Below the pieces are notes generated by a model. The model had not been told where the DNA came from. It ran no database searches and saw nothing but the letters and a program-made list of their open reading frames with translations. Positions 32,471 through 45,900 of a stretch of DNA of 64,000 nucleotides are shown one piece after another (position 1 is the first letter of the stretch; every line of letters begins with the position of its first letter). Source of the DNA: Macrosoma leucophasiata (Eukaryota; Arthropoda; Insecta; Lepidoptera; Hedylidae); contig JAWQUS010000004.1 of assembly GCA_036365455.1 (NCBI GenBank), forward strand, positions 2,177,501 through 2,241,500, written 5' to 3'. A program made the position numbers and the translations under genes.

Positions 32471-33305
32471 TAGAAGACGCTATCGTCCACAATCAATATG
32501 AAAGCAATTGTCATATTTTACTGCAGCTCAAGAGGTTAAAACTGATAACCTCTAAGTACATATAATATACTGTTTAATCTAAACGTAAAAAAAAAAAAAA
32601 ATCGTTTATATACTAATTAATCCTACTACTCTAAAATAACTTTAAATACTGATTATATTATTACATTTACCATATTGACGCTACCTCCTGGACTATACAA
32701 TGCACACATTTGAATGACGCGCTCACACACTCTGACAGCATAGAATGGCTCCGCGCTTGGCGGGCTTGAGTACCTACAAAGCTATGATAAAAAAAAATGC
32801 TTCTACCTTACGTTAAGTAAAATAGTAAAACATTAAGTCCCTACTAACACTTGTTTCCTTAATCGCTTAATATGTATTGTATCCATTAAAAGATCGTGTT
32901 TGACGAATATTAGGTTAAAGTTATGTTAGATAGCAATGTTTATCTAATTGAATGTGCCAGTAATTTTAACTTTAATATTGTGTACCGACTGTGCTATTGT
33001 GTATACTTGAAATGAAGTGAATATAACTTGCTGAAGTTAACAGTAGAGGAACTCAGAAACATATTGCGTGTGGTAATGTAATATTTACTTATTTTTTTTT
33101 TTTTTTATATTTTATTGTTTAAATTAAATTAATTTAAGTACCTACTTACTTAACACGACCTGTAACCATTTTGTAATGATTCGTGGAAGAGCGAGATCCT
33201 CTGGCACAAGTAATCATGTTTACTTAAAAGAGGATCTCAGCAACGCATATTGTTTTGTAATATTTTGGCTACAGCAATAAACGATATTTTATTTATTATT
33301 ATTTA

Positions 33306-33735
33306 TAATGTGAACACTTTCCAAAAGCAAAAAAACCGTCACTGCAGACAGACTTACCTGCATCGATCGGTACCGATTCGTACCGATTTATCGGTACCGG
33401 CAACCTGTTTCACTATATAAGCACAATTACAATAATAAATTACTGAGACATAATCTTCTTATATATTTTTTGTACCTTCTTTTAGATATACCAATAAACA
33501 TAAATAATAGGATTATAAATCTATATAATAATAAGTTATAAAATGTTGTATGAAATATATGGAAATGAGGCAGTAGGTAGGTTATATTCCCCAATTATCA
33601 CCAATTGATTACAGACGCCGATATAATTATTGATGACTTATAAAAAGTATAATACGTAGGTATATATTTCTTGAAGAATACAATGTGATGTAAATTAATT
33701 CTGTTGCGACTTACAGTGGGACACTGTAGTGTAGT
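33306..33735. other. Short unique-looking region between the LINE and the ACSS3 promoter
   Basis: About 430 bases. A small cluster of CGGTACCGATT repeats (33368-33405) in both orientations resembles an element end. No partner was found. Confidence 0.4.
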
Positions 33736-33769
33736 TCAGTTTGTTCATGTGCCTTCTCAAGTAGGGACG
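33736..33769 (+). promoter_or_regulatory. ACSS3 core promoter: Inr plus DPE
   Basis: TCAGTT at 33736-33741 matches the arthropod initiator TCAKTY, giving +1 at A33738. GGACG at 33765-33769 matches the DPE consensus RGWYV and starts at exactly +28, the required spacing. No TATA box is seen 25-30 bases upstream. This predicts an 84-base 5' leader and supports the ATG at 33822 as the real start. Inferred from motifs only. Confidence 0.55.
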
Positions 33770-33782
33770 AAAAAAAAACTCC

Positions 33783-33806
33783 ATGATCTATACTTCCGTT
33801 TTCTAA
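33783..33806 (+). promoter_or_regulatory. Seven-codon upstream ORF in the ACSS3 leader
   Basis: ATG ATC TAT ACT TCC GTT TTC TAA lies between the predicted cap site and the main ATG, in the same frame. Its stop also shows that no longer in-frame N-terminus can come from this exon. It may dampen translation. Confidence 0.4.
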
Positions 33807-33821
33807 ATTTATAATTTGAAA

Positions 33822-33936
33822 ATGTACCAAGAAACCGATGCCATCAGTTCGAAAATAGAAAAGAATAAATTTGAATCGTCGATTAGTGAATTGAAGAAAA
33901 ATGCTTTCGTTTCGGCCAGTGACATCGAAAGTTATG
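33822..33936 (+). CDS. ACSS3: ACSS3 exon 1
   Basis: Encodes [20 protein letters not shown] through ASDIESY plus one base, with donor GTAAGT after 33936. The start context is TTGAAAATG. An in-frame TAA at 33804-33806 with no intervening AG fixes the start. Confidence 0.75.
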
Positions 33937-36900
33937 GTAAGTTTTTTTTTAAATTATAGTTTTTAAGTAAGCAAAGGAACTTAAATAGATTACATATACA
34001 GGCACTAGTGATGGTGGTGGTGTAGGTACCTATTTATGTAAAATATATATTTTTTATTGAAATCACATACCATTTTCAAACGATTGTGTCATTTTATTTT
34101 TTTTATGGACGTTCACTTTTATACATACAGGATTTTTTATATGATTTATTTATTGAAAATTCAGTAAAAAGTCTAGGTATTTATTCCTAAAATCCCAACG
34201 TTACCCAATAAACGACATCTTCTGGTAAACGATTTTTTTTAAATATTTTATTCACACATGACTAAAAATAAATCGACCGTTACAAATGAAAACCATTTGC
34301 AAGAAAATACCGACAAATGAAACCAAATACTCGCATCATTAAAAAGTGAAAAATAACATAATAATTATAGATTTAATCCCAATAAGCAATGCACGTCATA
34401 CTTTTGGAATATTTATATTTAAGACGGAGTATACCTAATTTTTTGACTGGTGGCAGAGCTCCAGTGACGGAGCTCGCGGGCGTAGGCACCACCGCATTAC
34501 CTAATATACTTGCCGCTAAATGGTAGTGTTCAGCACTATCGTGTTCCGTTCAGGTGTTAATATACGGCTCTGTATTTTTCCGGCACAGAGGCATCACACC
34601 TAATGCCTCAGGAGTGGCAGCGCATCTGCATTTTGACCTCTGATCATTGTGTGGGTGTCTATAGGCTGCAGTCATCACTTAACATCAATGTGAACTGCAC
34701 TTGTTTGCCACTTTTAGTACGAAAAAAAATTGGTAACATATCTACAAAAAAAACATAAGTACCTACAGGATCATAAAACCTACTTTTTGAAGTCGGTAAA
34801 AGGAGTTGCTACACATAGAGTGAAAGTTAATAGGTTAGGATCCCACTGCAGAATCATTTCGTTCATCCAGATATGCTACAAACCTATTTTTTACGCATAT
34901 TTATACCTAACCTAGAGAATATATTTTATACAACGACTTTTTAAAATTTAAAATTTAAGTTTCACATACAAAATTATTTTTGCCTCTGAACTGGCATTTT
35001 GAGCGTTGGTATGCTACACCACGCACCTTGCCTAGGCTTAATCGCTACGAGCAGCGAGGCGGGTTGTAGGGTAACGCAGCAGCGGCAATGCTATTTTAAA
35101 TTTTTGCAAACATTTTTTTGATTTTTTTTGTGATTTAACAAGATTTGTAAAAAACGTAGAACAAATGTTGTTGGGATTGATGTAGAGAGGCTGCCTGTTA
35201 GAGATGATGCGCTATTTTAAATTAAACCTGTATATGGCCGAACCCTTAGGGTTTCGCTACGACCTTGCCTCACATTCAAATAGTCAGAATTTTAGATGGG
35301 AGCTTTAATTGTGTTCACTTAACATCCTCTCTGTAGCTGTATTTGACGTGCTTGAGTATTTTTTCCCCTCCATTTTTAAAATGATCAAATCTTTCCGTAA
35401 ATGGCACGGCATCAAAATTATGCGTCAAAGACGCATCAGATATTTTGGGAGGGTCTAAAATATGGCCAACAAATCTTTTATCCAGAATTTTTTAATTCAG
35501 ACGATTTCGAAAAGAAAAAAGATTGTAGCGACCTTTTAAAAAAAATTAAGACCGGCTCAACGGGCGCGTTGGATATTAAAAAATACTTCCAAAATCTTTT
35601 GGGCTTCCCTACTACTTATAGGTTTTCCGAATACCGGACTTTTTCAATTCCAGTATCAATACCGATTTTTTTTGAGGTCTTCAGATTTAAGGTTCCGTTC
35701 CGTAGTCTACAGGGAACCCTTATAGGTAGTTTCGCTATGTCCGTCCGTCTGTCCGTATCTGAGCTCAGTCTATGAGTACTAAAGGTACGAATATATTTTT
35801 AGACGACATCAATATATAATTAACAGCCTCAGTACTATAGTTGTACTCGTAGCAGGCCACTACTGCTACGCTGATATCATGGGTCCAAACAGAGATAAAT
35901 GTGTTAAATCCGAGGTACCTAATAGTAGTGAGCAAGACAATAGCTAGGCACCACCACATTACCTATATACACATTACATATACTTGCCGCTAAATAGTAG
36001 TGTTCAGCACTATCGTGTTCTAGTGAGGTGGTAATGTGCCTCAGAAGTGGAAACACATCTGCATTTTGACCTATGGTCTTTGTGTGGGTGTCTATAGGCT
36101 ACAGTCATCAAGTCATCGCTTAACATCTCAAAAAAAAAGTCTTGGCACATTACACCAACTCAACGCCGACTCAACTCCAACTCAACTCATAGTATGGCAT
36201 TGAAATGTAAGCTTTATGTTATGAAACTTAAGAGTGAATTTGATAACTTGTAACCTAAAGGTACACGACGCGCATACGACGCGTGGTCCACACGTTGTTC
36301 ATCTACTGACTATCACCGATCCGTTTGCCCTTGTTGTCGACGAATTGGGCACCAGTCGACAATATGCTTACGGCTAGCAAGCGACGCATTGCCCAGTCTT
36401 TGCCAAACAAGATGAAATTCCAGTAATGACTGATAAAATTAAATCTGGTTGGCAACGCACTTCAAACTCGTTGTCGACGCACTGACGCACGACTCTTTGA
36501 CGTTAAGTTGTCCACTATTGACCGATGCGTTGATCGTCTAGTTGACGACTCGTTGATACCGAATCGTTAGTTCTAATTGGAAGGGTATTGGATTGGCGTT
36601 TAGTCGGTGTAGTGTGCGAATACCTTTATGCTAGTGTGGGGCTGTGAGTATAAGCGTAATTTATTTATTTATTCCGTTAGTTTAGAGACGTAATACGAAT
36701 AAAAAAACATGTAATGTGATATCGTAGATATCAAGTCATTAATTGTTACACACGTGTTTCATTGTGTTCGATTCGATTACAATAAACAATGTGACACGCG
36801 ATGCGGCGAGGAGGCGACGACGGTAGCTAATAGGTAAGTCAAGTTTTTACATACACAATAACTGTGCTGACATGCGTCAAGTCGTTAGGTGCGATTCCGT

Positions 36901-39900
36901 GGATCGCGATCGATCGCGGCGGCGCGGTGCCTACGACTGTCGCCGACCGCGCGACAATAGATGTACAATGTGTAGTATGATAATGTATGGTTGTTGTGTG
37001 TTAATGAGTATACTTGCGGCCTTTTTATAGGCAACCTAGTGGATATATATATATATTATCTAGATTATAAAGTTGCGTAAAAATTAGGCTTGCAGCATAT
37101 CTGGATGAACGAAATGATTATACAGTGGGATCTTAACCTATGTCTTGAAAATTTCGAAATTAGTCGTTGCAGTGGTAAAATGATCTCACCATAGTGGTTC
37201 GTTATGTTTGCGCCATGGAATCCATGATGTTTCTGATGTCAATATACGCACGGCCGCGCGCGGCTCACGACATTCGCTGGCCGCGTGCGTCTGTCGCGGG
37301 CTACGGAAGCGTTGCTATATATTTTCATACTGCATCTATTGTCGCGCGCGGCTGATGACAGTCGTAGGATTTGTATACTCTTTGGTCGTAGGCCGCGCGC
37401 GGCCGCCATCGATCGCGATGCACGGAATACACCTGTGGTCCAAGAGCTAGTGAACCCTTCGAGCATCGGAACGCCTGTAAACCTAGAGTTTTTTTGTAGA
37501 GATAATAAGCTGCTTAGTATGATAACCATCGCCTGGCAAGGATCAACCCGTCACGTCATCAGGATTTCTGATGAGAAAAGTTACTTCCATATTATCTTAC
37601 ATCTGGCAGCCATAGTTTTGCGACCATTCGTTGTGTCTTATTTATATTTGGAGTGGTGTCTCCATGACGATGAAATTGTTAGGACGAATTATGGTATCGA
37701 GCATATCATGTAATGTAAATTGTACATCAATTAGCCTGCTATTTGATATACGATTGAGTCGCTCATTTGCAGTAAACAAATCGTGATTTTCTTCAAATAT
37801 CCGAACACGCAAAATTAAACTTTAATATGCAACATAAATGGTTGCAATCGAGCCAGATCTAAAATATGGAAATAACTTTTCTCATCAGAAATCTAGATCA
37901 CGTGACGGGTTGATCCTTGCCAGGTGATGGTTTTTGTAGGTACTTATTCATCCCTACAAAAATGTCAAGGCTTACAGGGCTAACGTTACTCGGAGGGTTC
38001 AGTATGTCTCCTACTATAGGGTCCGATATAAATAAATCAATCCATATACAGGGTTCATTTAAATTAGCTCATCACCTTTTGCAGGCAGCCTCTTTTTTAT
38101 GTAATGGAAGGGGCAAACAAGCATGCAGTTCACATTGATGTTAAGTGATGACTGCAGTCTGTAACCACCCACACAAAGACCAAGGTCAAAATGCATTTTG
38201 ACCTCTGGTGACGGTATAGGGTCATAGGTATACATATTTTTTATTCCACAAGTTTTCATAATCAACACTCATCATATTTGTAATTATTTTTCAACAGGTG
38301 AAAGTGGCGTAACAGATGAATATCTAGAGGCCCATGCGAGATCCTTGAGGGACCCCGAAGGTTTTTGGGCGGAGGTGGGCAACGAACTGGAGTGGACCAA
38401 ACCATGGGATCATGTTCTCGACGACAGCAACCCTCCTTTTACTAAATGGTTAGTAATTTAGAACAGTATTTATTTTATTATTAACTATAGACATTTATAT
38501 AAAACTAGCTGACCCGGCAAACTTCGTATTGCCCTCACAATGAAATAATGTGTCAAAGGTTTGATAGATACGGACCATTTGTATGGAAAAATGAAATTGT
38601 GGTTTTTACTATTTCCCTTCAATTTCCGAACACTGCCCACTAGCGGAAGAATTTTCTTCTACGGTAGAGAATTTTTCCACTAGCGCAGTCAATCAACCGA
38701 ACAAAGGCGGTCAAACCATTCCAGTGGGCGGTAGTGAGTGCAATAACACAAGATGGGCAGCAGCGTCTTGGATAAAACTACCACCTCTGCGATCGCGAAT
38801 CCGCATGCCAGGCGTGGCGATTATGGCATATCCCCCTTTTGGAGGGGCTTTAGTCCAGCAGTGGACGTCTTTCGGCTGATATGATAGGGCCGTGTCCGCT
38901 AGTCAACAATAGACAACGTCTTTAGAATACCATTTTATTAAACTAAATATGATTTTGGAACAGGTGGGTAGGCGGGGAGATGTCAGTATGCCACAATGCT
39001 TTGGACCGTCACGTAGCGGCCGGGCGCGGAGACCAAATAGCTCTGGTCCACGACTCACCACTCACAGACACCGTGCGGAGGTTCACGTACTTGGAGCTAC
39101 AAGATCAGGTAGGAAAATGATTTCAATAATAAAAAAATACGTTTACACTCACAGCCCATAACTAGGCGTAATCTCAGTGGCGGACTAAGGTCTTCAGGGG
39201 CCCGGGGCGGCATTTGGCATTTGGAGGCCCAGTAGCCGGACGCACGAGCAAAAAAGAAAAAAGAGTTCATGAAGTGAAATGTGGGGGCCCCTGCCCACGC
39301 ACATATTGCTCCCCCCCTCCCCCTCCTCCCAAGTACGATTGATTACGGATTCTTAAATACACATCAAGAAGAATGCGCGAGCAAAATAAAACGAAATTTC
39401 CCTCCGTAAGCTCTCTCTCGTACAAATCTTTCATGATTCCCAGCGACCAGTCGATCTTTGGAGGCCTCCAGAACCGAGGCCCGTGGCGGACCGCCCCTTA
39501 GTCCGCCATTGCGTAACCTGTATAAGGCCAGCTTTTCAGGCTGCTCAATTACAGCTTTAGGGACTGTTAAGTAAGCTGCGGACAGACGGACATGGTGAAA
39601 CTATAATGGTTCCCTGTAGACTATGAAATCCTGAAATAGCTCCTCTTAAGCTTTGCGCAAACGGGCCACCGACCACAGCCACTGGTGGCCAGCGACAGCC
39701 ACTTAACAAACTTTTTCAAACATTTTGTTTTACTGAGGGACCAGTTTAAATTGGGTGCATCCAATATCCGACGACGTTGTTTACGTCGTCTTATTATTAT
39801 CGCGAGCAAACACTCCGTGTCATTGTAAGACTGCGCAGCAGGGAGCGGGTTAAAAAGTGTTGCGGCTTCCGAACTCCGGTGGCCGTCGCAAGCTTCTGAC

Positions 39901-42900
39901 ACTGTTACAAAAGTGGCTGAAGCGCGCGACAGCTACCGGTGGCACATTTTTGCAAAATATTGTTTGTTTTGTCCAATAGGTATCCCGGATAGCGGGCAAG
40001 CTGGTGTCTCTCGGAGTGACCCGTGGGTCTCGGGTGCTGATATACATGCCCGTGATACCGGAGGCGGTGATAGCTATGCTGGCCACCAACAGAATCGGCG
40101 CCGTCCACTCTGTTGTCTTCGGAGGTAAGTTAACATTGCCCTCAGTTTGCTCAATGTGTTTGTTTGTAAAGACAAATCTCGGTCATTTTTAAAAATATTA
40201 TTTTGAAATGATCACGTTACGTATATATATCTCTCTTATCTTTTTTTATTTTGATGTCAGTTAAAATCAACTTTATGTCACATCATTATCATAATTTCAG
40301 CTAAAAACGTCCAACGCTGGACAAAAGTCTGCCCCAAATTTCAAATCAATCGGTCCAGTGTCTTTGGAGAAAACCTCTACTGCTATTACGTAGGTACCAT
40401 AAACGTACGCTATTGCATCATGCCATAATCACCACGCTTGGCATACGGGCTGGCGATGGCAGAGGCGGTCGTTTTATCGCGGGACGTGTTTTTTGGGAAG
40501 GAAGATGGCAAGGAAACACGCAATACACATTGATGTTATTGAAGTAATTAAGTTTCTACTGATAATTATAATTTAGCAGCAAGTATATTAGGTAATGCGG
40601 TGGTGCCTACGCCCGCGAGCTCCTTCACTGGGACTCTACCACCACTAAACACCTGCACATCCCGCGTTATTACAATCACTTTCATCGCAGCGAATTATAA
40701 TTAACTTCAAGAGGCATCTAAGATTTGCGTGAACTTAACAAGGGCTTTTATATCAATGTAGGTTTCGCTGCTAGAGAATTGAGGACTAGAATAGAACACG
40801 CCGAGCCTACTGTGATCATTGGAGCGAGCTGCGGAGTGGAGCCTAACAAAATTGTCAGGTGAGAATATATTTTTCAAATGACTTTTTAACTACCTACAGT
40901 ATCCTACAAGAAATAATGCTCATCGACGTCAGGAAGAGACGTCGGCTTATTTCGGATATCTGTAGAGTGTATCTGTAGATCTCTTTCGTACCTTACCGAT
41001 TTGATGTTTGTCTACCATTTCGATCAAGTTTTGACCAATACCGGACTACGGTTGCTTACGTAGGCAGTGTGCAGCAGAGATAACGCTCTATAGGCTCGAT
41101 GTGCATTATTTCTTGGTGAGCACTGTACTAAACTAATCTCACAGTCCTCTAAATCCATCTAACCCGTCCTAATCAAAAGCAGCCATAGAAAAATAAAAAA
41201 AATCTTCGTTTTGAAAGTAAAAGCAAAGGAAGAAGTAGATATTTTTTTGTACTGTAAAAATCGTGCCGTGCTCTAATGGGGACAATGGGCACATTCGTAT
41301 AAAAAATCTAAGACATGTTTTCTCAATACAGTGTTTTTATGCATTTTTTTGCACTGCCATCGAGTCCTAAAATGGAAAAGTGGGGAAAGTGGTCACAGCT
41401 CTATCAAATTGTAAATTTGGTATTAGTGAGGTTGATGGGGGAGAATGTTGATCGATCATTATCCTGGCATAAGAAATGACGAGCAATGCAAGGCTCAACG
41501 CTCAAAGCCACGCTGAAAGGGATAAAAAAATAAAAAGCTGTGCACGACGTTTCCTTGCTAGATCGAATGAAGAGAGAGGAGAGTGAGGAAATCCACATGA
41601 GAACTAAAGTAGTGTAAGCCCACGGCATAGCGAAATCCAAGTGGCAGTGGACAGGACACATAGCTCGGAAAACCGACGGCCGTTGGGGAAAAAGGGTCAA
41701 GTGGTCGCCACAAGGTGGACCGACCACAAGGAGTCTCACCGTTTGTTGTGAAGGCAATCATGAGGCAATCATGATCTTTAGTTCAGGAATGGACGTCTTC
41801 CAAATGAAAAAATGCTGAATTACATATGAATTTCACGAATTATGAAATCAGTTTTTAGCAGCGGTTGAATCGGCCTTTTTAATTATTTTTTTTCTCCCAT
41901 ACAACAAACGTGATTTATTGCCATTTTTACATCGATATCTCATTCTGTTGTCGCTGCATTTTCATAAGTAACCTACGGAACCCTTCGTGCGCTATCCGAC
42001 TCGCGCTTGCCGGATTTTTCTTTAATATGATAATAAATGATGGCTCCATAATTTGTGGCATAAACTAATAATCATTAAGACTGAGTTCTTATGTTAACAA
42101 ATGCTTATAGTTATTTACCCAGAACACAAAAAAACCCCGACTTGATGCATCGTTCATCATTAAAATATAATTTGATATTTTATACTAATTATAGAACGAA
42201 ATATCTAATTTGCATGTGTATGATAAAACCGTTAATTATTTGATTACTTTTTACTATTTATTTTTGTAACGAAGGTCGCAAACAAGCATGCAGTTCACAT
42301 TGATATTAAGTGATGACTACAGCCTATATATAGACATCTACGCAAAAACCAGAGGTTAAAATGCAGATGTGCTGCCACTCTGAGGCGCAAGATGTTATAT
42401 ATCTGCGATAGTTATTACGGGGCCAATTCTGGCCATTTTCGGGTGGTAAAGCTCCTGTGATGGATATCGCGGGCGTAGGGACCACTGTATTACCTAATAT
42501 TTGTTCAACGCTTTCGTGTTCCGTTCACGTGGTAATGTACAGCCCTGTAATTGCCGCCACACAGGCATTACAATTTAGGCATCAAGAAAGGCAAGGCATC
42601 TACATTGAAATCTTTATTTTTTATGAGGATATTTATAGACTAAAATTACTTATCTCCTTACCGTTTTATTTTTTTTAGATACAAAGACATCTTAGACGAA
42701 GCTATATGTCAGAGTTCGCACCAGCCGCGCTGTTGTATAATATACCAACGACATCGGGTGTTGGAGTGCAAGCTAGAGAGAGACAGGGATATCTGCTGGC
42801 AAGAGGCTCTGAAGAGTGACCCAGTGCCATGTGTATCAGTTGAAGCGAATGAACCTCTGTATATTTTGTATACATCAGGTAAGTAACGCATATATGAAAA

Positions 42901-45900
42901 TATTAAGAGTGGACACCTGTCAGTGCTCAACGGCGTTTTCACGTTCCTTTTTGCCCAGAACGTGTAAATTGTGGAACGAATTTCCCTCTGAGGTGTTCCG
43001 CCGGTGCTTTAATATGGGGTTCTTCAAAAATAGAGTCAAAAGAGTCCTTCAGGGCTGGCAGCGCGTTGGCAACTCCCCTGGTGTTGCAAATGTGTTTCGT
43101 ACCGCCTATCTCTAATGCTTTCGTTTACGACGTTATTTTGCCAATTTCGTACCGCCTATTTAAACAGTTTGCTCTTAGCTCTTAGGTAGGTTTTTACTGG
43201 TGGTAGAGCTCCAGTGACGGAGCTCGCGGGCGTAGGCACCACCGCTTTACCTAATTTACTTGCCGCTAAATGGTAGTGTTCAGCACTCACACAGTGTTCC
43301 GGTCAGGTGGTAATGTAGGGCCCTGTAATTTCCGGCACAGAGGTATAACACCTTAGGCCTCAGGAGTGGTAACGCATCTGGGCTGCAGTCATCACTTAAC
43401 ATCAATGTGAACTGCATACTTGTTTGCCACTTCAATAACATAAAAAAACTGTAGGTACCTACCTGCGGACGAAAACGCTTCCAGGAAAAAGTTAGGCGGC
43501 AAGAAAATGACAAGATGATGTCATACCTAATCAAAAGCTAAACGAAAGCATAGTGTCAGGCGGTCGGCCCCCGGGCACACCGCGGACACTCCGCCAAAAT
43601 TCCATACAAACGCTTAATTTGGTCTCTATTACACAGACGTCAATCAGTGACGTGTATTTACACGTGCACCTGTGTGCGTAGCACGTAGAAAATACCAAAC
43701 TTCACCCATAAGAGGGGAGGAGGTTGGGTGAGGCGGGGAAATCGGGCGGGACGTCAATGTGTCCATTCTATACGTAGTATTATTACATATTCTCTGCCCC
43801 AGGGCTGTGCGTCACTAGGGGAGAATATATCGTAATCGCACTGCCTGGCGGATAAATTAGGGAATAGACGAAAAAGTTTTTTCCGGGTTTTCTCTATAGG
43901 TAGCGCACTCAAAAGTAGTATCATTGTCACACCCCGGACACTCGGCTAAAATTCCATACAAACGCTTATTCTGGTTACCTATTACACAGACACAATCAGT
44001 GGGTAAACGCGCACATAGAAATGTAGCACGTAGGGTTTATAACCTTAAACAATCGTGAAATAAGTCGTCGCACGGTCAGTGCGAATTTAACTGTGAAATT
44101 AGTAACTAAAAAAGACTGCTCGCTCGCCGCAGTTTCGCAACCTCACTGTTGAAGCTTATTCAACTGCCTCTCGAGGGGGGTGATGCGTGAGGCGGGGAAA
44201 TCGGGCGAGACGTCAGAATCAGAAACTCATTTATTCATTTAGGGTGACAGGCACCTCTTATGATACGACAAAAACAAACAAACATGTCAAACAATATAAA
44301 AAAATATACGTATAGTCAAGAATATCACTTAGATAAAACTAAGTGACAAACAAAACACAAAACTAAACACAACATTTACACAGTAAATTTGTATTTACTT
44401 ACATTGTATCCGTTGGTAAGACGGAATACTGTACCTACTTGTTATGAATTTTACATGTTGAACGAATACCTGCATCAGCACAAACCTCTTCAGGCTTTTT
44501 GATGTAGTTCAAATTGTACAATTTGATTTTAGGAATGTTCAAATAAAAGAAAAAAAAAGTAAACATAATATACTAATGTAAAAAGAATATCAGTAGAATG
44601 TCTCATTTCCCCTCTTTACAAACTGATAACAAAAAGTAAAACGAAAAGGAAAAGAGTAATTCTCTGTCATTCACCGGCAGAGTTCCAAAGGCCAATATGA
44701 TCTGAGAAAAGGTGTTGAAGTGTCTATTCTATTATATACGAACTATTATTACATATTCTCTGCAATTGGTAAGGTACAACTGACGCCCCGAAGGGGGTGC
44801 AACGTCCATGCGGCCACGCAGCCACGCTGTGCTGGTCCATGCACGCGGTGTACGGCCTCCGCCGCGGCGTGTGGTGGGCGGCCTCCGACCTCGGCTGGGT
44901 GGTCGGACACTCCTACATCTGCTACGGACCCTTACTTGCTGGCCTCACGTCGATACTGTACGAGGGGAAACCGGACAGGACACCGGATCCGGGACAGTAT
45001 TTCAGGTGTGTATTTTGCTTTTAGGTAAGTTATTATGGCTGAAGTTTGAATAGGGATGATTTCTATGTATGAAATCAATATGTTTTTATCATGGAAAGTG
45101 ACATGCTAATGGGATATAAAAGTACAGAAATAATTTACTGGTGGTAGAACTCCAGTGACGGAGCGGGCGTATGCACCACCGCTTTACCTAATTTACTTAC
45201 CACTAAATGGTAGTGTTTAGCACTATCGTGTTCCGGTCAGGTGGTAATGTACGGCCCTGTAATTTCCGGCACAGAGGCATAACACTTTAGGCCTCAGGAG
45301 TGGTAACGCATCTGCATTTTGACCACTGGTCTTTGTGTGGCTGTCTATAGGCTGCAGTCATCACTTAACATCAATGTGAACTGCATGCTTGTTTGCCACT
45401 TCCATTACATAAAAATAATGATAATTGGAGTTGCAAATTATGAGACAGCAGACCTGGCAAAAATTTGAGAACAAAAAGTTAACAGAACAATAAAAATAAT
45501 ATCAATTTTAGATTCTTTAAAGTACTTTAAACGATTTGTAACAGCTTTTAGCATACAATTCACAGGTTTTAGGTCAACTCGAAGGTGATATCATAATGGT
45601 CGGTCACGGCCATTTTAATGTTTTACATTTATTGTACTTTAATTGAATTACTTATTTTTAGTGATTTTGCACAATTGGTAGGTAAACCTCTTAACATTTT
45701 GTAAATATTTCAAGCATCAATCTGTTATCGTTGTTAATATCTATCAAAAGAATCATATTTGCTGTATAGGTCCCTTAAATATTATTTCTGTTTTAGTGTG
45801 TTATTACAGCGGTAACAGAAATACATTAAATGTGAAAAATTCAACTCTCTATCTTTATCTATCACAGTTCATGACATACACCTTTCAACAGACGGACAGA

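Larger units (their letters stand above)
28021..33305 (+). mobile_element. CR1/Jockey-group non-LTR retrotransposon with both ORFs open
   Basis: About 5.3 kb: a 5' leader of about 300 bases, ORF1 (28327-29244), a 268-base spacer, ORF2 (29513-32470) and a roughly 800-base AT-rich 3' region. The 3' region ends near AATAAACGATATTTTATTTA and a TTATT-rich tail. The 5' limit is where a Helitron-like repeat stops (about 28017). Target duplications could not be fixed, so ends are approximate. The leader contains AGACGTG (28095-28101), a DPE-like motif of Jockey-type internal promoters. Both ORFs have no stop or frameshift, so the copy is young. It ends about 430 bases upstream of the ACSS3 initiator. 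Confidence 0.85.

Noticed and set aside
35401..35775. 124-codon ORF in ACSS3 intron 1
   Set aside because: No recognisable domain, low-complexity Lys/Phe composition, and the end overlaps a dispersed GGTTCCGT repeat.
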